Shown: positions 57,401-64,000 of the stretch, piece after piece
Numbering within the stretch: position 1 is the stretch's first letter
How the letters are laid out: every line of letters starts with the position of its first letter
NCBI RefSeq assembly: GCF_030272615.1
Contig: NC_081409.1
Coordinates: forward strand, 649,792,468-649,856,467
DNA length: 64,000 nucleotides
Direction: 5' to 3'
Source of the DNA: Cryptomeria japonica
Taxonomy: Eukaryota > Streptophyta > Pinopsida > Cupressales > Cupressaceae
The notes under the pieces: model-generated
Told to the model about the DNA's origin: nothing
Database searches by the model: none
The model's input: the letters and a program-made list of their open reading frames with translations, nothing else
Position numbers and translations under genes: made by a program

Positions 57401-57840
57401 TCTAGTTTTGGTTAATCCTTATTTGTCCAAGGATTTCTTGATGTATGTTTATGCTAGCAATTTCAACATTGTTGTTGTGCTGCCATAGAAAGAATCGAAA
57501 GGCACAAGAGAACATCTGATCAACTTTCATTCAAAAACTTTGAAAGATCATGAGGTCAAGTATAACTTTGTGGAGAATTAGGTGTTTTCCATTGTTAAAG
57601 GACTTAAAAAATTCAAACATTTTATCACTTGCAATAAGACTGCAGTCTATGTAGCTCACCCGAGTGTCGATGAATACATAATGGAAGGTGAAATCACAGA
57701 GAAAAGAGCCAACTGGATCACAAAAATCTTGGAATATGACATTAATGTCAAACCCACTAAAGTAATCTGAGGAAGGGGTGTCTGTGAATACATGGCTTAG
57801 GAAACTAAGACTTCGGAGGAGGTGCAAGATGAAGTAGTAT
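57400..57840 (+). pseudogene. Ty3-type RNase H of element E
   Basis: The segment FLMYVYASNFNIVVVLP starts the domain, with Ala where the first catalytic Asp is expected. HFHSKTLKDHEVKYNFVE-like sequence follows (INFHSKTLKDHEVKYNFVEN), then the tail KRANWITKILEYDINVKPTK. Stops fall at 57487 and 57580. It is the second RNase H of the element and lies in the usual place after RT. Confidence 0.75.
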
Positions 57841-57999
57841 TGATGCCAAAGTTGAAAGATGTTGGATCACTGATAGAAATGAGTTTATGAATACCGAAAG
57901 GTTCCCTTCTGATATTATCCATGAAAAAAGAAGATTCTATAGGTTGCAAAATAGTGGCTACCGGCTAGTTGAAGGAATTTTATTGAAATTTTTTTGACA

Positions 58000-58967
58000 G
58001 AGTGCTCCTCCATTGTGTGAATAAACAAAAAGTTGAAAGAATCTTCCATGAGTTTCACAATGGCCCCACATGAGGTTATTTTTTATACTAGACAATATTT
58101 GTCAAGATCACTCGTGCAGGGTATTACTGGCCCTCACTATTCAATGATGTGAATGCTCTAGTCCATGAATGTACAGAATGCCAGTTCTATGTTGGTAAAC
58201 GTAGAAATGGAGCCATGTCATTGAGGCCTACAATGGTAGATGAATATTTTTCTCAGTGGGGATTGGACTTTATAGGAATGATCAACCCAGTGTCAACTGC
58301 AGGTCACAAGTGGATCCTCACTACAATAGATTATTGTAGGTAGACATAGGTGGTTCCTCTAAGAAACACAACTGAGACATAAATCTTAAGTTTGTTAGAA
58401 GAGCTCATGTCAAGGTTCAGCCCACCAAAACCATCATTTCAGATAATTCTAAAGCATTCATAGGCTCTTGAGTTACATAGTTCACCCTCAACCATGACAT
58501 TTATCATAAAATATCTTCCAAGTATTACCCACAGGAAAATGGTTTAGCCGAGTCGACAAATGAAAACCTAATCAGACTCATCAAAAGGATAGGAGCTGAA
58601 CATAAAAGGGAATGGAACAAACATTTGAGCAATGTGCTCTGGGAAGACTGCATAACTCCTAAGCATATACTAAAGACTTCTCCATATGAGCTTGTATATG
58701 GAAAAGAAACCCAGTTCTCTGTTTCGTTGGAAAATTTAAGCTCTACAACTATTAAAACATTTTGAGTTGGAAGAGAATGGGCCCATGGAAGTAAGGCTAG
58801 TAGAGCTCCTGAAATTACAAGAAGAAAGTGAAGGCCTTTAGATCCTTCAACAATAGGTAGCAAATTGTGAAGAAATGGTTCGACAAGAAGAGCTCGAACC
58901 CCAGTTTTAAACATGGAGACCTTGTTTTAAAATATAATGAGCGAACTACCAAACTAGATAAGCATGC
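58000..58967 (+). pseudogene. integrase of element E (main part)
   Basis: The zinc-binding head is visible: FHEFH (58044-58058) and CTEC (58170-58181). The catalytic residues are Asp in GLDFIGMI (58266), Asp in ISDNSKAFI (58442) and Glu in ENGLAEST (58550). The C-terminal GDLVLKYNERTTKLD stretch reaches 58967, where G2 interrupts it. The missing end resumes at 60064. Stops and frameshifts lie between the blocks. Confidence 0.8.
58964..58967. repeat. left target duplication of G2 (ATGC)
   Basis: ATGC recurs at 60060-60063. With a single copy kept, the integrase reading continues across the site. Confidence 0.85.
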
Positions 58968-60059
58968 GGGTGAACTCATAATAATGGTTCCCACTATTTT
59001 GCCACTTTTGACACTGAGATGAACAATTTTAAAATAATCTTCAACTTCTGACAACTATAACTTTTAAACTATTAAGAATTTGAAGATGATGTAAATTAGT
59101 GATTTGTAGAATTTTGTTAGTAGATTATATATATATATTTTTCAAATTTTTTTGAAGGATGTTTTTTTAATTTTTCCATCTCCCTCAAAAAGTAGTTTTT
59201 TACAACAAACTACATTTTTTAAGAGTGATGTGCCTCCCGAAATGCATAACTCTTTTTCTATAAATGATAAAAACTCAATTCTTTCGAATTTTGGTTTGTA
59301 ACATCAATATCGAAGGCTTGCAGTTGGTTTGATAGTGATATGTTCAATATTTTTCACTTTATTAAGTTTTGAAGTCCGACTAGTCATAATTCAGACATAG
59401 GTTTACGTTTGAACACATAACTTATTCTCTATATATCAAAATTCAATTTTATTTTTTTTGTTAGAAAGAAGACATCAATACGAAGGGCTTAGATATTTTT
59501 TAGAATTTTTTAGAATTAGTTTCCTATTTTTCCCAATGCATTGAACAGAGAATTTCACGTTCGGTGAAAAACCTATATTTGGTAAAATTAAAAAACAAGT
59601 TCATAATAAACTCAATATGTAATTAAATTATATTCATTGGAAAGCTTGCTTCAAGGACTATAATACTACATTTTGGGTTGTCAAGATCATTCCATTTGAG
59701 CCTTCAACCAGAGGTTTCAAGGCCAAAAATCTGTTAAAAAATGTAGAAATCTTCAAAGAAGTGTTAAAAAAGGGGTTCGAACGAAGGGGGGTTCGAGTGA
59801 ACCCCCCATTTTTAGGGGGGTTCGAATGAAGGGGGGTTCGATCGAACCCCCGTGCTATAATTGAAAAATGACATAAACGGGCATTAAAGGTGCTTTGCTA
59901 GAAAGATGGGGTTCGAGCGAAGTGGGGTCTTCACTCGAACCCCAAAGGGTATTCCATTCGAACACCCCCATTTTGCTCGAACCCCCCGTAAACAAAATTT
60001 TCCACTTTCGCCAATTTCCTTCATTGGCAAAAGTGGGAACCAACTTTGTGAGTTCACCC
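58968..60059 (-). mobile_element. G2: non-autonomous TIR transposon, family G
   Basis: A 1,092-bp element with imperfect terminal inverted repeats beginning GGGTGAACTCA (58968 onward, and 60059 backward), bounded by ATGC duplications. Read on the minus strand it is collinear with G1 through many blocks, such as GACTTCAAAACTTAATAAA and TATTGAGTTTATTA. It is therefore the same family in reverse orientation. One side is packed with GGGGTTCGA and TCGAACCCC motifs and includes a perfect 20-bp palindrome at 59832-59851. There is no transposase frame. Confidence 0.88.
59765..60000. repeat. cluster of GGGGTTCGA / TCGAACCCC motifs inside G2
   Basis: About ten copies of GTTCGA or TCGAAC joined to G or C runs lie here in both orientations. 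G1 has a weaker set (CTATCGAAACC and similar) at 49484-49640. The one-sided clustering would fit binding sites for a protein such as a transposase. Confidence 0.85.
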
Positions 60060-60200
60060 ATGCAAAGTCTGAAAACCTTTAGGAAGGCCCTTTCCACATT
60101 CTCAAATGCAAGGCTTTTAGTCTAGAGAACATGCAAAGTGAAACACTTGAGATTCTGGTTAATGGGATCCATCTTAAGCATTTTAATTAATCTCTTTTTG
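60060..60200 (+). pseudogene. integrase C-terminal end of element E
   Basis: Right after G2 the frame reads AKSENL, a stop, then EGPFHILKCKAFSLENMQSETLEILVNGIHLKHFN when followed through its blocks (EGPFHI, then EILVNGIHLKHFN). This is the GPY/F module and tail of a gypsy integrase, and it joins in register to the part ending at 58967. Confidence 0.75.
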
Positions 60201-60534
60201 TGATAAGTGTGTGAATATTGTAAATAGCACGTGTTTCATTTTATTTGAGGTCGTCTTTTGTCCTAGTCTAGAATATTTTTGATTTATTAAGCCTTTTAGA
60301 ATGAGTGATCAAAAATTTAGAGCTAAAAGCAGAAATAAATAGACATACATTTCAAGCAAAGAGGCATTGTAGTACAAAGTGAAAAAGTATCATTTTCTAT
60401 TATGTATTGGTTCTTTCTTTACATATACATTTGCAAAATGACTCTTAGGCCCTTTTTAAGTACAAAAGAAAGAAAGAAAAAGTGTGATAGCTGACGAAGC
60501 ACTTCAGTCCTCTTCTTCTTCCTATTCTTCTTTA
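60201..60534. other. spacer between integrase and antisense ORF of element E
   Basis: No coding signal is seen on the plus strand. On the minus strand the acidic, Glu-rich tail of the antisense ORF fades out here. Confidence 0.4.
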
Positions 60535-61130
60535 GTATTTTCCCCCTCCACATAGTTGGAGTCAGAGTCTGAGAAGAGCATAGCCACCATAAGGGATGGA
60601 TTTTCATCCAGAGTCAAGACTCTTAGGAAGATTTAGTCCCAAAAGTCAACACACCAAGAAACACCATCAAAAGGAACTAGGTAGTGTAGATAAAGTAGAA
60701 AGTTAGAAGCATGCCACACCTGGTCATGATGTTATGTTGGGGTCATGGTTTTAAAGTCTAAGACAAAAGGTAGCCATGGAACAACCTCGTTATGGTCAAT
60801 AAAGAGCCTCAGGTTTGAGGCAGTGGGAATTCCCACGTAAGGAACGATGACCTCCACCACTTCAGCCAATCCACCTAGGTAAATCTCCAGGAAGAGCACT
60901 TCAGTAAGATGGACGATGAGATCTCTGGGCAGATAGATGTCCAATAATGAAGCTACAAATTGTGAGAAGATGCCCATGTTCACATGGTATATGTCTTCAA
61001 AGTGCACAAAGTCTTCCCCTATCACCCATTTAACCACAGTAATGAGCACTTGATTCATCCTCCCCATCATTTTTTGGAGACGACGATCTGAAATATTGCC
61101 TAGGAAAGTCGTTTGTGCCCTAGTGCTCAC
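60535..61130 (-). pseudogene. antisense ORF downstream of integrase (element E)
   Basis: A minus-strand frame runs from an ATG at 61130 for 132 codons to a TAA at 60732. It then stays in phase for about 65 more codons, with one further stop near 60635, to an acidic tail (SDSDSNYVEGENTKEE). The protein has no domain I recognise. Its place and direction match the antisense ORF known from Tat-group elements such as Grande. Its good codon continuity compared with the decayed pol genes is notable. Confidence 0.55.
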
Positions 61131-61488
61131 TAGTTTGATAAGACTATCTATAGCTCATATTCTCAGGAACAAAACCAAATGTTAGAGTGAAGGTAGCTAC
61201 TCATTTGGGACATATTTATAGAAGTGAAATGACATTGAGCTGAAAGCGAGTTTTAATAACTCATAAATAAGTGCAAGTTGGTCTGTAATACCATTTGATT
61301 TCACAACAGATGAAAAGAATTGAGAATATTATAATCAGGTTGCATAGAGCTTTGAAAGGTTTGAAAGGCACGAGCTTGAGGTCCATCCATAATTTTTTCT
61401 TATTATAGTAAATCTTGAGTATCTCCTCGCTTATATAAGTTCGGTAGGTTGTGTTAAATGCACAATAAGCAAAGGAATCTGTTGTTCC
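61131..61488. other. 3' part of element E before element D
   Basis: No gene is seen. The sequence would include the region before the 3' LTR of E; element D starts at 61489. Confidence 0.35.
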
Positions 61489-62636
61489 TGTAGTGTCCTA
61501 AAATTGCACCCCTTTGCAATTTTGACCGCATTCAGGGCCCTCACCTTAGCATTCTCATCCCTACACTTAATCAGGACTTATTTATGCCTCCCCCATGCAA
61601 TAAAATTCATGTTTTCAGCTTGCACTATGATAGGGCCCCTTGTTCCTAACCCAATTTGGGGTAGGACAAGGGCGCCATGCCTTGGTCCTCCCTAATTGGG
61701 ACCTATTTTGGCCCCTGGGCCCTATCTCAAATTTGAGCGGGAATTAATTCCCCATTTCGGTCTATGTCAAAAAATTGAATGTTTGAAAATGAGCAAGAAT
61801 ATAAGGAGGTCTTCCCCTCTCATTTGGTATAATACACGATATACATTCATGAAGGCGGAATTGGATATCAATCGTTCAAGCATTCATCATCAAGCATTAT
61901 TCAAGGTTGCATATTCTTCATCTACCCATTGGAGCAACATTACTTCATTCATTTGTAAGTATGTGTGCGTGTTAGGGTTTTGCCATGTTCATGCCATTTC
62001 ATACAACATATGTGATTACATTCAAGAAGCAAAGCATCACCATCATATATTGCCGATTTAAAGGTATACCTTTCTATCATTTATTTCAAACATTTGCAGT
62101 ATTTTATTCAAGGTTGATTCCAAACTAGTGTTTGACTTAGGCAAACCCCTATTCCCAATTCCTTTCTCCTTCTTTCTATTTGCAGTAAGCAGGTGCGCTA
62201 ATGTACTTCTGGAACTAAGCTTTATTTGCAGAAACGAAAAACCCTTTTTGATGCACGAAAAGTTCGGAGGACCGATAGAAGGGCAACAAGGTCCAGACAC
62301 ACAGTCCCAGCTAATTTTGGCAGATTTTGCAGAGCATCTCCGAATCATCTCAAACTTCTTAGATCCAAGTGCATGATGAAATCCTGAATCTATAGCTCAC
62401 TATTTCCGCTTACTTTGTCTTCAATTTCAACACCTTACTTATTCAACTTACAAAAGAGGGTCAAACACATTCCAAATACAATCAATCTACTTAGTATTCA
62501 GTTCTTGTTTCATTTAGGATTGGGTCTAGTGGATTCATCCCCTCTTTTGAATGTAAAGTCCTCCAAGTGAAAATCGACTTAGTGATTTTCCCCTTCCATG
62601 TGATGAATTTGCTAAGCCTAAATTTTCCACTTTACA
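61489..62636 (+). repeat. 5' LTR of element D
   Basis: 1,148 bp with TG start and CA end. A TATA-like AATATAAGG lies at about 61798. U3 contains a short GGGCGCCATGCCTTGGTCC stretch recalling the GC-rich minisatellite of A. Confidence 0.75.
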
Positions 62637-62639
62637 TTT

Positions 62640-62652
62640 AAGTGAACCCGAC
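62640..62652 (+). promoter_or_regulatory. primer-binding-site-like sequence of element D
   Basis: AAGTGAACCCGAC sits three bases after the LTR end, in the position of TGGTGAACCCGAC in element A. The first two bases have changed. Confidence 0.6.
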
Positions 62653-63759
62653 TATGTACATCCTCATTTCTAATTTAAGTTCTCAGATCTAATTGTTTAT
62701 GCAATTTAAAATTCAAGTTTTTATTTACAAGTTTGATTTCCTTGCAAATTTTAAAAATTTAGAGGTTAATTTCATTACAACCCTAATGTTTAATTTTAAA
62801 ATTGAGTTTGTCAATTATTTAATTTGGATAATTTATTTTAGATCTAAGCACTTTTTTAATTTCATCTACAAGACATATTTCACAATTAATTTTTAAAATT
62901 AAATGGTTAATTTCAAAAGCCCTAATTTTTTAAATTTTAAAAATTGAGCTTGTGGGTTGTCTAAATTTTGAATTTCCCTCTTCAAATTTGGTTTATAATT
63001 TCAATTCAAATTCAAAATTGCAATCTTATATCAAATTTATATCTCAAATGTAAATTTTAAAATTAAGTGGTTAATTAAACAAACCCTTATTTTTAAATTT
63101 AAATTAATTTTGCGCATTTCCAAAATTTTCAATTTCCAAATTCCAATCTTAGATCTATTTTCAAATTTAAATAAAACCTAGTGGTTCTTTCTACAAGACC
63201 CAAAGTTTGAATTTAATTTTCTTGTGGACAATCTCAAATTTAAATTTTAAAATTAAATGGTTACTTTAACAAACCCTAATTTTTAAAATTAAATTGATTT
63301 CTCCAAAATTTCAACATTTCAATATTTAAAATTTAAAACTAAGAGGTTAGTTTTAGACAACCCTAATTTTACATTTAAACCTTCCCTCTTTTCAATTTTC
63401 AATTTTATCATTAAGAGGTTATTTTCACTAGGCCCTAATTTTGAAATTTAGTCTCTTTTGGATAATTTTCATTTTCAATTTCCTAGTTGATTGCATTATT
63501 TATCTTTATTCCTTCAATTAATTTCTTCATTTAATTGAATAATCATTTTTCCTAGAATTTTGCATTATTCAATTATTCTACAAGTTCCAATTTCAATTCT
63601 CAAATTTCAAAATTCAAAATTCAAATTTTCCCTCCTAGATCTCATTTGAATTACATAAATTTAGTGGTTGAATTTACAAAACCCCTAATTTATAAGTTAT
63701 CTTGTGGATTGCATCTAGTTCATTGCATTCACTTCTTTCATTGCAATTCCTTTTCTTAA
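62653..63759 (+). other. AT-rich leader of element D
   Basis: Repeating blocks of the type AAATTAAATGGTTAATTT followed by CCCTAATTTT recur about every 100-180 bp (for example near 62899, 63060, 63255 and 63339). The same style is seen in the leaders of A and F. No coding frame is supported. Confidence 0.7.
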
Positions 63760-64000
63760 TTTGGAAAAATATCAAATTTCTTGTTACAAGAGGAGGTTAT
63801 TAAGTTGAAAGGATTTAAGATATATGAACAACCAATTTCTCTCCCTAAAGAGGACATACTAATGCAAGAAGATATTTTTAACTCTTCTCTCAATGATCTC
63901 CTTATTTGGGATGAACCATTGGACGATGGCATGGATTATTCTCTTAATATGTTCCTCACTCATGAGAATACCTTGGAGAAAGAGGATGATATTTTGGTAA
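63760..64000 (+). CDS. partial open frame at the start of element D coding region
   Basis: A frame opens after a TAA at 63757 and runs uninterrupted to the window end (80 codons). Its first Met is at about 63862. The sequence is acidic (QEDIFNSSLNDLLIWDEPLD, then THENTLEKEDDILV) with no recognised domain. The same place in element A holds the gag start, so it may be the N-terminus of gag or a small leader ORF. The end is cut by the window. Confidence 0.5.

Larger units (their letters stand above)
53541..61488 (+). mobile_element. element E: decayed Tat-like Ty3/gypsy retrotransposon
   Basis: Plus-strand domains run gag, protease, archaeal-type RNase H, RT, Ty3 RNase H, integrase, then an antisense ORF. 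The second RNase H and the antisense ORF are marks of the Tat group of plant gypsy elements. Every domain is broken by stops or frameshifts. G2 is inserted in the integrase C-terminus, and D begins at 61489. LTRs were not identified; the 3' one may lie beyond the window. Confidence 0.8.
61489..64000 (+). mobile_element. element D: 5' part of a relative of element A (runs off the window)
   Basis: The 5' LTR (61489-62636), primer site, AT-rich leader and the beginning of an open frame are present. Start (TGTAGTGTCCTAAAATTG), end (CCACTTTACA) and landmarks such as CCTCTTTTGAATGTAAAGTC match the LTR of A, though most of the rest has diverged. It belongs to the same lineage but another subfamily. 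The preceding five bases are GTTCC; the matching duplication would lie outside the window. Confidence 0.8.

Noticed and set aside
1-64000. CRISPR arrays, bacterial operons, riboswitches or rho-independent terminators
   Set aside because: Nothing in the window fits; the sequence is eukaryotic repeat DNA and its direct repeats are LTRs or tandem duplications.

Overview
This is nuclear DNA from a large, repeat-rich plant genome. The evidence is nested Ty3/gypsy LTR retrotransposons with plant-type domains (a chromodomain integrase and a second, archaeal-type RNase H), LINEs whose ORF1 has the plant DUF4283 layout, a MADS-box fragment, and long AT-rich stretches with no open gene. The low gene density and deeply decayed elements would fit a gymnosperm, but that is inference; nothing in the sequence fixes the species. 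I see no intact host gene.

Layout. 1-4787: minus-strand remains of a Ty3/gypsy element (F) joined to a gag fragment from a second copy. 5901-~19588: a decayed minus-strand chromovirus (B), split inside its gag by a younger plus-strand LTR element (A, 10778-18340, perfect 5-bp target duplication). A keeps a 962-codon gag-protease frame but has no reverse transcriptase or integrase. 20510-22675: element C, two ~900-bp LTRs around a 362-bp non-coding core, related to B at its signals. 24561-24630: a (TC)n tract. ~26800-28580: a dead LINE reverse-transcriptase region. 31996-33546: a LINE with ORF1 and 3' end but no ORF2, bounded by an 18-bp target duplication. 36210-~36396: a broken first exon of a MIKC MADS-box gene, with a possible second exon near 39379. 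37257-40105: several short tandem duplications. 40773-41080: a complete 308-bp LTR miniature (TRIM) whose LTR contains a tRNA-Ala-like sequence. 42427-42930: degenerate telomere-like repeats. 43755-44638: a SINE-like head and a 404-bp tandem duplication. 47874-49276: another short LTR element (H). 49409-50423 and 58968-60059: two copies (G1, G2) of one non-autonomous TIR transposon family with 4-bp target duplications. ~53540-61130: a decayed Tat-like Ty3/gypsy element (E) with gag, protease, archaeal-type RNase H, RT, RNase H, integrase and an antisense ORF, interrupted by G2. 61489-64000: the 5' LTR, leader and start of an open frame of element D, a relative of A, cut by the window end.

How the parts work together. 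Several elements look non-autonomous and would need enzymes from relatives: A (gag-protease only), C (shares primer site, LTR start and the sequence before the 3' LTR with chromovirus B), the TRIM, H, the ORF1-only LINE and the G family. The strongest candidates for something undescribed are the TRIM with a pol III-type tRNA-like block in its LTR, the G transposon family, and the position of the extra RNase H upstream of RT in element E. All coordinates were read by eye.
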